Assembly: GCA_963691655.1 (NCBI GenBank)
Contig: OY829327.1
Span: forward strand, 55,688,079-55,752,078
Source: Toxonevra muliebris
Taxonomy: Eukaryota; Arthropoda; Insecta; Diptera; Pallopteridae
Direction of reading: 5' to 3'
Length of the DNA: 64,000 nucleotides
Part shown: positions 1 to 11,871 of the stretch, one piece after another
Layout of the letters: every line of letters begins with the position of its first letter
Numbering within the stretch: position 1 is the stretch's first letter
Notes under the pieces: model-generated
Databases searched by the model: none
Seen by the model: the letters and a program-made list of their open reading frames with translations, nothing else
What the model was told of the DNA's origin: nothing
Made by a program: the position numbers and the translations under genes

Positions 1-573
1 TATTTTATTATACATATCTATGATAAAAGTAGGCACGTTTTAAGAAGGTGAGTTAGAGTTGTATTTTAAATAGTGTTATATCCAAAACCGAAAGAAATGG
101 TGGAACATAGGCAAAAAACTGATAAAAATAGTAAATAAATTGAAAATATTTGTTTTCGTTTTGTTTATTTTACATCTATATTGAATAAAAAAATTGATTT
201 TATACAGAAAATATAAAATTAAAAAAAAAAAACTTCTGTAAAAAAAACACCGCAAAAAAATGAAAATTCAGCTCATGGATGACTTGATAGTAAAAAAAAG
301 AATTTCATGCCCTATTGTTGGTACATCTGGAACAAATAGAATAATGATGTTGGGGACAAAATATTAAAAAACTTCTGCGAAAATGTCCATGGCAAGAAAT
401 AATAGTACACAAAAACACATTTTCTCTATTGCGGCCATTTTTTAGAACTAACGCCATCTAGTGAACATGACGTTTTGATTAATCTCCACGAATAAAGCTA
501 TCTTTAAAATTTTCATACACATGGGATAATATTTTCCATAATTTTGATTGGGGAATAAAACCGATTTGTATAC
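1..573. other. AT-rich intergenic sequence, no gene seen
   Basis: Poly-A/T-rich sequence with no recognisable coding exon or repeat boundary until the TTAA-type end near 600. Confidence 0.6.
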
Positions 574-603
574 GTGCGTATACGAAGGACCGGTGAGGGT
601 TAA
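574..603 (-). repeat. Possible TTAA-type element end
   Basis: Read on the minus strand the segment starts TTAACCCTCACCGGTCC, followed by a GTATACGNNCGTATAC-like palindrome. TTAA followed by CCC is the layout of piggyBac-type termini. No partner end was found in the window, so it may be a solo end or chance. Confidence 0.3.
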
Positions 604-810
604 CATTCATTCAATGTTACAAAATCTACATTTTTCTCCATTTTCATTAAAAGATTTTAAAGTAAATGATAGTTTTTTAAGTTATAGATTTAAATAAATC
701 TGTATTAAAACAATGCTAAGTCCAAAAATTTATTTCAGAATTTTGATATCTTACTAAAGAATATCTAATTTTCTCATTATTGTAACACAAAAAATATATT
801 TAACTTTTTA

Positions 811-958
811 TTAACCCATTAATGGACAATGATGCGAAAACGCACCATTATTAATCTATAAAAATAACACTTCTAGTCTATGAAAATCACACTTATAGTC
901 AATAAAAACACACTTTTTTAATGGTGAGTTTTCGCACTACTGTCAATTAATGGGTTAA
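811..958. mobile_element. TTAA-flanked MITE, 140 bp, complete
   Basis: The 140-bp element (815-954) is flanked on both sides by TTAA. Its ends are near-perfect inverted repeats about 45 bp long: left TTAACCCATTAATGGACA, right (reverse complement) TTAACCCATTAATTGACA, both continuing into GCGAAAAC and CACCATTA. The centre has three imperfect repeats of a roughly 22-bp unit (TCTATRAAAATNACACTT-like). TTAA target sites are the hallmark of piggyBac superfamily elements; assignment to that superfamily is inference, as no transposase is present. Confidence 0.85.
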
Positions 959-3700
959 GAGATTTATTTCCAAAAATTATCTTTCAGCTTCTGGTCACGC
1001 TTAAATAAGTATGTATGTTTACTTGTTGCAACATTTTGCAATAATAATTTGCAAGCAATTCAAGTGTAAATTTTAAAACTGACGTTTGCAATGAATTTAA
1101 ATTATATTTATTTTTTTGCTACGAATTTGAATGTTTGCGTGATAAATTTCTAAAGCAAACGAATATGACGACACAACAGTTCAAGAACAGAAATAGTGAA
1201 AGAGTAAACCAAAACGTAAAAGAAATTAAAACAAAATTAATAAAAGAAAAGAAAAGTAAGAATTGGTTGTGTGGCACCGCCATAATGCCCGCATATGTAT
1301 ACGAACTCGTATTCGTATCTATTTATGTCAACTGAATCTCTTTATCACGGCATGGTATTTTTTTCGCATTCTTTAGCAGATTTTCGAGATACAATCGAAA
1401 AGATGTGTGAAAAAAATTTAACGTATAATTCTGAACTTTTACAAGTAGATAAAGGCAAGTAAAAAAGATGCTAATGATATTTTGCAAATCATGGAGAAGG
1501 AACGATTCCCACAAATGAAATGCTCTAAATTTCTTTTTTTGCTTTTACGAATATTTTCCCTTTAAATTAAAATTGGATAAAATTCCAAAAACACACTTTT
1601 CAAACTAGTTCCACTAGCTTCTGTAGCAGTTGTGCGCCTAACTGTCCAAGACAACATGCTTGTGGTGGAGGTGGTGGCGTGTAGGTTTACCAATGCCAAA
1701 TTTAATCTAAACAACTTTTTTGTTTTTCAGCTAACAGAGCAACAGTAGTGACAACAAAACAACTATTACATATATAGAAATATATATACGTAAGTATATA
1801 CATATGTATGTGGATAACAACCAGCACGCCATAACGAAGTATCTCGGAGATACAATAACAAAAACAAAATTATGCGATTGCTCTGTGCGCGGAGTTGAAA
1901 GTGAATTTTTCTTGGCGGAACTTGAAAAACAAACAATAATAAAATAAAACAAATTTATTTATAAAAAAATACAGTACAATAACTGCGATGATAATGAAAA
2001 TGAAGGAAACTGAGGGCGAGCAAAATAAATTCAATGAAATCCAAGTTTTTAACATTTTTGTTTTTAATTGCGTGTTTTTGAAATGATTTTCTTATTATTT
2101 AACTTAACCCTTATATAAACTCCCATATCTGATCAGACATATTTTAACCACACATTTCCTAACAGACTCGTAAATAAGCAAAATTAGATTCCATTAATAG
2201 AAAATCCCGATTTTGTAGTTTAATGTCGGTATGTCGTATATGGAACCCCTCTCGTCATGTCAGAAGAGTATGTAATTTCTGGACTTTTCAAAACAAACTT
2301 TGTTTTGGCCTTGTTTGTTATACAAACACATTATAGTTTGTCCAAAGTAGTAATTTGCTAATGCAAATTTTTTGTCGATGAACTTAAACCTGATGACAGA
2401 ATTTTTCTATCAAGTCAGGATTTAAATCGTTCTAATTAATTTCGATCGGAAATTTTATTACATCAGAACTCTAAACGGAATTGTAAGATTGTAATCATAA
2501 GTAAGTTTTTCAAACCTTATTTAAAAACTCTTTTTATGAAATAAGTAAATAGTTTTACTTATTTACATGCACATGCATTTAGAGTTTTTTTTTTTTCTTA
2601 TATTTAATAGTATATTTAGAAAACTTTCAACAAGTTATATTTTTAAGGATACTAGTTTTAAATTATGTATTTGTGGTCAAGCTGATTCTTCAAAATTTTT
2701 GGAACCACATCAATAATAATATTTTTTCATTTTTAAAATGAAACAATGTTTTATTTGCATGTTTTGGATATTTTTCAGTTGTGTTTTAATAATTACTATT
2801 TGAACTCTGGGGTTTTGGTTCGGATTCGGTTCGGAAGTCTGCAATTATTATTTCCATAATTGTGAGATTATAATTTTGAATTCCTAATGTCTAACTTTTT
2901 ACCTGGTTACTTCTCCTTAACGCTCGGTATAATTGACTACTACAGCTTACATATAAAATTCAAATCAATTTTGAATGAATTATAAATAACCAATGGAACT
3001 TTGGACTCTTAAATGCTTACATCACAAACTGAAAAATGAAAATATTAATCAAAGTTTTATCTTATCATTTTACCGGTCAGTTAATTATTCTTTTACGTAA
3101 ACAAAACTAAATAAAACGTGAGTTCATAAGATTTGATCTATCTTTATTAATAAGTTATTTTATTTTTACGTGTTTAATAATTAAGTTCCACAAATTTTAC
3201 AACTTTTAGTTTTATTTCTCAAACTTTTTCAAATTAATTATGATTTTTTTAATTTCAAGCAAGTCTTTTGTTAAATATTAAAAGGTTCTTTATTTCAGAT
3301 CAAGACAACCAAAAGGCTTTGTGTTCAACTCTAAGGAATAATGAATTCTCAAAAATTTTTCGATTAAATAAGTCTTTAGTTAACAAAAAGGATTCAGATC
3401 ATAACAAATAGTTTTCCATGCGCGTTATTCCTATAGTACGATTACTCCTAGGGTACGAGAAACCAGACACTATTGGAGGTTATACACTCCCAAACCAATA
3501 GAGAGCCGCTTCCATGCTTCACTGTGGTTCGCTTCTGGAAGAAATGTAGAAATTTGCAAAACATTGAAATTTCTTAAGAAATATGCTTTAAAAGCGACAA
3601 TTTGAATTTGTTTAGTCAAATATTTTTTCTCTTAATTAAATATCTTATAGTGTATTTGGATACGAGCAAGTGGTATGTAGTTATTTGTTGATGTTTGATA
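959..3700. other. Intergenic sequence without recognisable gene
   Basis: AT-rich with short chance ORFs only. Around 2,104 a TTAACCCTTATATAAACTCC sequence resembles other TTAA-type ends in the window, but no partner was found. Around 1,650 there is a small GGTGGAGGTGGTGG G-rich patch. Confidence 0.5.
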
Positions 3701-3735
3701 CAGTGGGTTGCCAAATTATTAGGTACAGTGTAGAA
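3700..3735 (+). repeat. Tc1-like terminal sequence (putative)
   Basis: The sequence CAGTGGGTTGCCAAATTATT, continuing to AGGTACAGTG, begins with the CAGTG typical of Tc1/mariner ends and lies beside the Tc1-type transposase relic. The inverted partner on the other side of the relic (near 5,100-5,160) is not clear, so the element boundary is uncertain. Confidence 0.35.
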
Positions 3736-4142
3736 AAATGCATTTTTCATAATTAATGGAAAGCAAAGAAATAAATAATGGCCAACAAATTTTTTTTTTT
3801 ATTTATTTGTGGAATTGTTTTAGGAAGAATAAAAGAAAATAATGCATTTATGTAGTGGTTGGATATAGAAACGATATATCGAAATTTGCACAAAGTACTC
3901 TAAATTTTAATCTGCAGTGTTTGCACGGTGTTGCAAAAAAAAATTAATGAATTTTTTAAGTGACCTAGTGTAGGTTGTAGGTCCAGTCAAATAAAAAAAA
4001 TCCATACCAGGAATTTCCGATACACTCTTAAAATCAAGACTTAAAACTAAAAATATGATTTTCATAGATGAATGTGCATTGTTGTTGATGGCTTAGTTGC
4101 TCCATACATTTTGCTAAAGTATTTCAGATCTTTCTGGACGCG

Positions 4143-5034
4143 CTACTCCGAAAAGCGTGATTTAAAAGGATGTTTTACAATGGGTTTGGGATCTTGTATG
4201 AAAAAAACATTTATCTTGCACATAAAAGAATTTAAGATATCTATCTCTATGTAAAATATGCTTAAGCGAATGGCGTATCCAGTTCTGTATACAACTGAAC
4301 CGTGAATGGGTGATCCTCTATCAAATCCCGATCTTATTGGAAACAAAACCACTCTTTTAAGCACCGTTTTGGGATCGTCATCGTGCTGGTAGACATACTT
4401 TAATAGCAGATCTTTCTCCGTATAAGATAACATGACATTTTGGGGAATATCTTTACACATCTGACGGTCCATTATACCTCTTATTTTGAAAATTTTTCCG
4501 ATTCCATGGCCAAAAAAAATCACCAGACCATTACGTTTCCTCCCTCGTATCATATGGCGCTTTTCAAATAACACGGATTTCATATTTGCCCTTTTGGTCT
4601 GTACACTAGCTTCAATCCGTCGCAACCTTTCATGTTAAATATAGATTCATCAGTAAAAAGTACAGTCTTTCATTTGGGAGTAGCTCAGCTTAAGTGCGCG
4701 GTTACAAATTAGAGCCTTGACTGTCGATTCTTTCGAGAAATAAATGGCTTTTTCATGCTTTGAAATGTTTAAACGCAATTTATTTCCAAGATATAAAAGG
4801 ATCTTTTTTTATAATCCGAATGATGGCCTGATCCTCACGTTTGGTTGTGCCCCGCGGTCTGCCACCTCCATATTTAGTATTTAAAAAATGGGAAGCCCGA
4901 AAACGGCTTATTGCTCGGGAATTAAAGGAATAGCGAATACAAAATTATTTTACAATGCATGTCACTGATTCAGCTTTATTAAATTTACTTAGAATATTTT
5001 CTCTAAATTGTGCAGAATATTTATTTCGAGCCAT
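4143..5034 (-). pseudogene. Tc1-type transposase relic (DDE/D, DNA transposon)
   Basis: Minus-strand reading starts at ATG 5034 with MARNKYSAQFRENILSKF, a helix-turn-helix-like N-terminus. It then passes through a GGGRPRGTTKREDQAI linker, the FTDES motif (4642-4653, first catalytic Asp in Tc1 enzymes), a GHGIGKIFKIRGIMD core and YQHDDDPKT (second catalytic Asp, near 4372-4393). Several frameshifts and an in-frame stop between the N-terminus and the core, and loss of the recognisable C-terminus, make it inactive. The longest open piece is 160 codons (4625-4143). The family assignment is firm; the exact clade is not. Confidence 0.8.
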
Positions 5035-5211
5035 TTTGGGAAGCGAAATTTTGAAATGCGAACGGTGACGGTGAATGATAACCAATAGCTTATATACGCT
5101 TCCAATTTTTTTTAAAACCTGCTTTTTGTTATCCCAAAATAACGGGTTTCTAGTTTAAAGATGGTTTTTGTTGTTTATTTTTAACAATTGATTGTAATTG
5201 TAAGCGAAAAA

Positions 5212-5437
5212 GATTATGTGCTTTAGTTTTGTCGCGGCAGGTTCAGGCATATTGCGCAATGTTAGTAAAAAAAAGAAAAATATTAACCAGTTTTTAATGT
5301 TATTTTGTTTCAACAAGTGCATAATTATACTAAATTTATAAAACAAAAAAAAATATGTGCATACATCAATATTTTTAAATTTTATTGAACTAAATGTTGA
5401 CAAGAAAGAGTTCGTGCTTTAGTTTTGTCCGACACTG
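5212..5437 (-). repeat. Possible Tc1-like element ends, duplicated
   Basis: GTGCTTTAGTTTTGTC occurs twice, at about 5,218-5,234 and 5,414-5,429. The second copy runs into CGACACTG, which read in reverse starts CAGTGTCGGACAAAAC, a Tc1-like terminus. A related end, TTTTGTCGGATACTG, lies at about 6,350-6,364. None has a clear partner. They may be remnants of nested or deleted Tc1 copies. Confidence 0.35.
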
Positions 5438-6710
5438 TATATGTGAACTAGTAAATTAACTTTTAGTGAACCCATGTCGAGTACAATCAAGATAACCTTT
5501 GACATATGTCGCCAAAAAATTGCACGAAAAAACAAATTGAGAAAATTGTCTTATCGTGGAAATTTGTAATCTTTATTTACTATTTTTTTTTCATTTTGTT
5601 TGGTTTTTAGGACCCTATTTTCATATTCTGCTGTCACAAGGAAGATCTGAAATACTTTAGCAAAATAAGCCATCTAAAGTGCATATTGCAGCTTTACTAG
5701 AAATTAGATGTATGATCAAAAAGTCCACGAAATTAAAAAAATTAAATAATTTTGGACAAATTTGTGAAGTTGAAGCTAAATACAAATGTTTCCAAAAGAA
5801 GGTTCTAACGAAAAATTCGTAAAAATACCTATACAATATACAACAACATCGGCTTACATCCTTTCATATTTGAGGAAAACAGACGAGAGCAAAAGGTACT
5901 TGCCAGGCAGATATTGTCTAACTTTTCAGAAAAAGATGGTTGGGGTGATAACAGAAAAGTTCAATATTTTAAACCAGTTCTTCGAAAAAGTACTTGGCTT
6001 ATTGCAACACTATTTGGCAAATAACTGAAATTTTTCTGAGATATGAAAGAGTCTCTAACACTGTTATGGCCTATCTTTTTATAAATTCTTCTTTGGATCT
6101 ATTGGAAACATTAGTACTGAGGTTGCTTCACAGATTTGGCCAAAAACGTAGCATTTATCTCATTTAATTGATTATTTAATGATAGTAACAGTCTTTATCA
6201 GTCCGTTTTCGGTGCATTTTCGTAAATAAAATTTATAACACAAAATGGTAACGGTATTTTTGATATCGGGCGTTATGACTTAAAAAAAAATGCGTTTTAA
6301 GCTTAGCCATTACTACGAAACAAAAGTTGTCTTCTGGGGTAGGCATTGTTTTGTCGGATACTGTATATAATGACACAACCAGCTGAATCAGCAAATTCCA
6401 GTGTAAAAACCAGAAGTTTTGATTTCGATCCAACGAACAATGGCGTTCAAAATGAAATGAATAAAATAAAGTCAAATATGTAAACAATAAATACAATACG
6501 ACTAAATGTAAGTCACGTAGAATTCCAGACGAAAGAGGGAATGGAGATGAAGTCTATGATAATTCTTAGTTCCAGTTACTTGAAAAATTATTTATACGAT
6601 ATCCAATTTTTTGTAAACCAAGTTTGAGATTTGTTCAGCCAATTGTGAACAATTTTTATGTGAACTTTATCTTACTTATTTCAAACTGTTTGCTGACAAG
6701 TGAAAAGTGC
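5438..6710. other. Intergenic sequence, nothing firm
   Basis: Contains an 80-codon open frame at 5786-6028 that matches nothing I know and lacks coding character, plus the Tc1-like end near 6,350. No gene supported. Confidence 0.4.
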
Positions 6711-7304
6711 ACGTAAATTAGGGTAGCCAGACGTACTGGTTTGATCAGTACATGTCCTGATTATTTTTTTAAATACTGATTTTTTGAAATCTTGAAATCA
6801 GTATGAAAATGTACTGATTTTTGTATTTTGTACTGATTTTGTACTGATTTTCCCAAATTAATAGGTTATGAATAATTTTTGTGCTTAACCTTAATAGTCT
6901 TAGAATCGTTTTTGCAGACAGTCTCACGCCGTTTTGTTGCTATCGTTGCTGCTATCGAAGGGAGAAAAGCAATATTTGCTTGAAGAAAAGACAGTTAACG
7001 TAAGTTTTTAAATGAGTGAAGGGAATTTGTTATTAATTGAATTTGATTATTGTACTCAGCTCTCACAATCCTCTAAATAGGGAAACAGATACGTAATCAA
7101 CATTGTCTACTGACGAAAAAAAAATGTAAAATGAACACACAAAATCGGAGAAAAAGTTCAGGACGTTTATATCACTATATTACATTGAAATTACTAGGTA
7201 ATAAAAGCATTAAAAACTGTACTGATTTGTACTGATTTTCAGTGATTTCCAACTTCTAATGTACTGATCTCGCGGTTGAAAAATCTGGCTACCCTAACGT
7301 GAAT
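6711..7304. mobile_element. hAT-type non-autonomous element (578 bp) with 8-bp target duplication
   Basis: Element 6719-7296 begins TAGGGTAGCCAGAC and ends with its inverted form (TCTGGCTACCCTA). It is flanked by ACGTAAAT (6711-6718) and ACGTGAAT (7297-7304), an 8-bp duplication with one mismatch. Eight-bp duplications and such ends fit the hAT superfamily. The subterminal regions repeat GTACTGATTTT several times on the left and right, as hAT elements often do for transposase binding. No transposase is encoded. Confidence 0.82.
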
Positions 7305-7399
7305 ATTCATTTGCAATAATTCTGATTATAAAATTAAGGTTAATTTCGGAATTCAGATCAAATAGTCTAATTTCAGATAAAATCTGTATATAATGTATA

Positions 7400-8430
7400 C
7401 AGCGTGCGGAGATTGAAGTGTTGCCAATTCGAAAGGCTATAACTTTTAAATCAATGAACAATTTTTATTATATATGTAGCAAAAATTATTAAAAAAAATT
7501 ATTGAATTTTAAAGTCATTTAAGATTTTCGGTCAATCCTGTCCAAAAAAAAAGAGTTCTTGGAACTCTTGTACTGCCCTAGCAGATTGACGTCTGGGTGA
7601 ATTCGTTGCCATTGTTGTACCGCAATAAAGTTCAGAACGTTGTTTTTTAACTAATCTTGGCTCACACGAACTTTTTGCGACCTATTGAAACGTGAACGGT
7701 TTAGATACTTGAGCGTCCAAGACTTTAATTAATGCACCTTCAAAAACCGATTCACGGTACACAATCGTATTCACTTTGACTCCAAAAACACGAGCGGGGA
7801 ACGGTCATCACCGATCACTGCTGCCCAAACCATGACGTGGGCCGGAGTTTGTGATCGAGTGGCCATTCTTAGTTCCAAATTTTCGAACCTTCTCTCTTTT
7901 AATCAGGCTCGATCATTTTGTTTATTTACGTACTGCTCAATTGGGTAATTTTCCCCATCGGAGAAGACGATATTGGCAACTGGCTACCCGCTTACAAGCG
8001 CTTCAACTCCTCTGATATTTATAGCCGTTGTTGTTTCTGCTTTGGTGTAAGATTATGTGCCTTTTGGGTCTTGTAAGACTTCACAACGAGGTTGTTTTTT
8101 AATATCTTACGCAAGCTTCGGTCTGATGTTTTTAAGCAGCAGCCATTTTTCGTGCACTCTGTCTGGGATTTTGTCGAATTCTGGCTTTCATTTTTTGAAC
8201 CATTTCTGTTGAAGTTGCTGATTTAGCTCTCTAACGATCGCGGACCGCGACTTTCCTGCTAAATAAAGCGCTATCACACTATTATGTTTGAGTTTCATTA
8301 CTTACGAAATTTTTTCTGCAAAACTTTGACACAAATGCTTTTGCAAACATGTGAACATTGAAATCAGTTGCCATCGCGATTGCACTGAAAGCTCGACAGC
8401 TGTGGCAAATTGAATTTGTGCAACACCCTG
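7400..8430 (-). mobile_element. Mariner-like DNA transposon relic, copy 1
   Basis: The left end is CAGCGTGCGGAGATTGAAGT then GTTGCCAATTCG. The right end read inward is CAGGGTGTTGCACAAATTCA. Both contain GTTGC at similar spacing. On the minus strand the interior shows scattered transposase pieces: LRKILKNNL then SYKTQKAHNL near 8,040-8,120, and HVMVWAAVIGDDRSPLVF near 7,790-7,845, a Tc1/mariner-superfamily core. Stops and shifts break every domain. A second copy in opposite orientation lies at 61.8-62.7 kb. The two share blocks such as AGGAAAGTCGC(G/A)G(T/C)CCGCGATCG and the following TTAGAGAGCTAAATCA. Confidence 0.8.
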
Positions 8431-11400
8431 AAGTATGTATATTAGAAAAATTTATTTTTCCGGTATAGAAGTCGGTGATTAAACCGTTAAAGTAAAATTT
8501 GATGCTTTCCTAAATCGCTGGCATGTATATTTACAGTTATCTGTTGAAATTTAGACGTATGGGTCTTAAAACTGTTGGCACTATTATGGGCGTATTTTAA
8601 ATACTACGTAGACTCATAGAAACCTATGTGGTTTAGAGCTCATTAATACAAAAGATTTACGTGATTTAATTTTTGATATCGATCGATTGAAATTAATGTC
8701 ATCGATTCTTTCTACACACATCTGAAACCCAGAAAGTGAGGAATATAGCTTAAGTATTTTTGTATGCTTATTTCATTGCTTATTTTATTGTAGTTTTTTC
8801 TTTTACACTTGATTCAACAAAATAGCCACCATCATTGAATGCCGCTCGGTTAGAAAATGAAGATGAACAAGAACCCTAAAGGGCACATCGTTCTATGCTT
8901 TTTCATGTATGTGCACACTTTGTGCTCTGTTTAGTTTTCTACGATTTTCCAGCACAAAGAAAAACGCAACACAAAAACAACTGGCAATAGGAGGCACAGA
9001 CAAATGTAGTCAATAAATAAAAATTGAAAATAATAAAAAATATGCATAGAATGTATGTAAAGCAAATATAGATGGGACGCGAACTCACAAATACGAGAAC
9101 AAAAATACAAATACAAATACTGTGATTGTATGAGAGAAACGTGAATAGCAATTCAAAATGAGATTTTTCAGCATTTTGTTTAACTTTTTGTTCAGATTCT
9201 TTCGTGTGACTCTCAAGGTTTTTCTATTGTTTCGATGTTTGTTTTCTAGTTTTCTTATTGTTGTTGCAGTCGTAGTTATCGTAGTTAAAAATTAACAACG
9301 TAACCGTAAAGAGAAAATAGTAGGCAAAATTAAAGTAAAATAAAAATTAGATAGAAATTGGAAAATTATTTACCTTAAGTTTTGAATTTTTACTTTTTGT
9401 ACAAATTATTTTTTCTCTATTTTTGTTGTTCACTTTTTCTTCCTACTTTTGCGTATTTATTAAACACTAATAAAAACAATAAGCTTTTGTATATTGTTAA
9501 TTGATTTTTTTCACTTCCTATTATTCATTGCGAAAATGCACAGAAGTATCTACTTTGCTAATTTGCATACTCCTTTCAAAAGATTTTCGAATTTTCTTAA
9601 TTTATTAATTAGTATTGTTGCGGGCGGAAACTTTTTGCACAAAATAACATTTATTTTTTAAACCGGAATATAAAAAAACAAAATAAATCCAACAAATTCA
9701 ACGGCTAAAGAGAAACTAATTCCTAACTGTGCGAAAGAGAATGTTGCAGCTGTCAAGTTAATTTCTGCTGAATTGGAATAAAAACAGCTGATTTGTGGAT
9801 TGTGAGTGTGTTCCACATTTTTATAGCCAATAATAATTTAAAAGTAGAAAGTCGAATGCATCTAAGTACAATAAAACTAAAACGAGAAGAGAAATATAAA
9901 ATGCGTTTATAGGGCATTAGTTTACAAAATTTGACAAAGTTGTTCCTCATAGAACCAACACCAATCGCTTTATCCATATCCATAGGAATAGAAAAATGCA
10001 AATATGAAAGAAATTAGAAGTTGTTTCAGAAAATTACTTCTGTAAAAACGAATTCTCATCCGATATTATTCTAATATTACGTAACGCGCGTGGGGGGAGA
10101 GAGTGTTGGACGATTTTTTACGTTATGTTGTCAGTGTTGCCAGAAATTTTTTTTTCGGAAAACGTCCAAAACAACTTTGAAAACGTCATTTGACCGTTCA
10201 AAACATCATTTTACGTACCAAACCAAAACCTGATTTAAAGGTATTTTTATTAACTAATTAATTAATTTCAAAATATAATAATTTTTTTAATTTTTTTGCT
10301 GCTAAAAATAATACTATTGAACCGATTGGGCTGAAATACGTTTAAAACGTTAATCTACATGCCAATGGCTCTCGCAGGTAATATAATTATTTATTTTTAA
10401 TCATTTTCTATTTTTTAGAGCAGGTGCGATTTATACACAATTAGAAGAAAAAAATATAGAAATAATTAAAAGTATAATTATAGTAAGTGCAAAATACACC
10501 CCGCGCGAGTGACGGCGGATTAAGAGCCAGAAACCAGTGAAAAACAAACAGAACGATGATATTTTCAGTAAATATTTGTTTTTTTTTCTTGTTCTAGCAA
10601 TTTTTAGTTTTTTATTGCATCATATTTTCTTATTTCTCAAAATAAAATCGCTAGGTAACGTTATAGACTTTTTCGTGTAACGTTAAACACCGGACATTTT
10701 GAATCTTGGAAGCGCAAGAGAAATATTTTTTTAGGCACTATTTTGATTTCAGTAGTTTATTTGATCTCTCATATATTGAAGACCACATAAAACTAGTTAT
10801 ATCTTGAAAAGACAAAAGTTAAAAAAAAAGTTTGTAAAGAATGTCAGCTATTGGATTTATAGTGTAAGCTCGGTCTTATAAGCAATTAATTCGCCCTTAA
10901 AAGCGAATACTCTTCTTTCATTCTTTCTTTTTCACTTTTCTCTTTTTCTCTTCAATTACTAGATTTTTTAATTAAATATTTTTGAATAATACATTCTGAA
11001 AATATTGCTTATTAAAGACAATAATCGTAATCTTAACCGGCAGTTATTGAAAAAGATAATCGTAATCGTATCGGTGCCTCACTAGTTATGGGTAACCAAA
11101 ATAAAATTTTGGTTGCGGTAATTGTTATATGCAACCAAAAAAAAAAAAAAAATAAATAAATAAATAAAATAAAAACGCTCTTAATTTTAACAACAGATTT
11201 TTCTTGAATTTTGTTTTTGTGACTTATTTGCATTAAAAAAATGTTATTTTGAGTTCCTGCCCCCAACACGATATTAAAAATTGTATAAACCAATAAAGAA
11301 AATTAAAACAAAAATAATTTCTAAAGTACTTGTTGGAAAATCGCTCGTAATTATGAGGTAATTTCACTTTAGTGACTTTGTAATAAAAACACATTTTTGT

Positions 11401-11871
11401 AAATTTGTATCATTACTTTTAACATACATACATACTATATTTCAAACTTCATACATTTAGGAAAATTTTATTCATATTTTCTAACAAATATACATATGCT
11501 AATTAAAAAAATAACAATTGCACATTTGACTAAAATAAAGCATAAATAAATACAATCATAATTTGTTATGGTGTAAAAAAAGTTAAATTAAAAAACAAAT
11601 TTACATTCAACATAAAAAAAAATTTGTTTTGAGATGCAAATTACAAATTTAAAGTATGTATAAAAATTACACTAAAAAATTTAACATTATTTGATATAGG
11701 TACATACATATAACATCAATTATTGTCTCGGAAGACCAAATAACTATTAGTAACAATTATTTATACTGTTTTATCTTTTTTCTTATAAGTGTACATTGAA
11801 AAAAAAAAACGAAACGATCGTGGAATGTGTCCAGTCTAACTTCTCAGCTTCTTGCTAAGCAAGAACTCACT
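8431..11871. other. Intergenic 3' of the MFSD11-like gene; no gene recognised
   Basis: AT-rich. At about 10,083-10,160 there is a GC-richer patch (ACGTAACGCGCGTGGGGGGAG) followed by CAGTGTTGCCAGAAA. That is the same 15-bp start as the hAT relic at 15,919, so a truncated copy may start near 10,132; no opposite end was found. The MFSD11-like 3' UTR should occupy the region just below 11,872. Confidence 0.4.
11131..11170 (+). repeat. Poly-A / (TAAA)n microsatellite
   Basis: A run of A followed by repeated TAAA units, a simple-sequence repeat with no further meaning seen. Confidence 0.8.
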
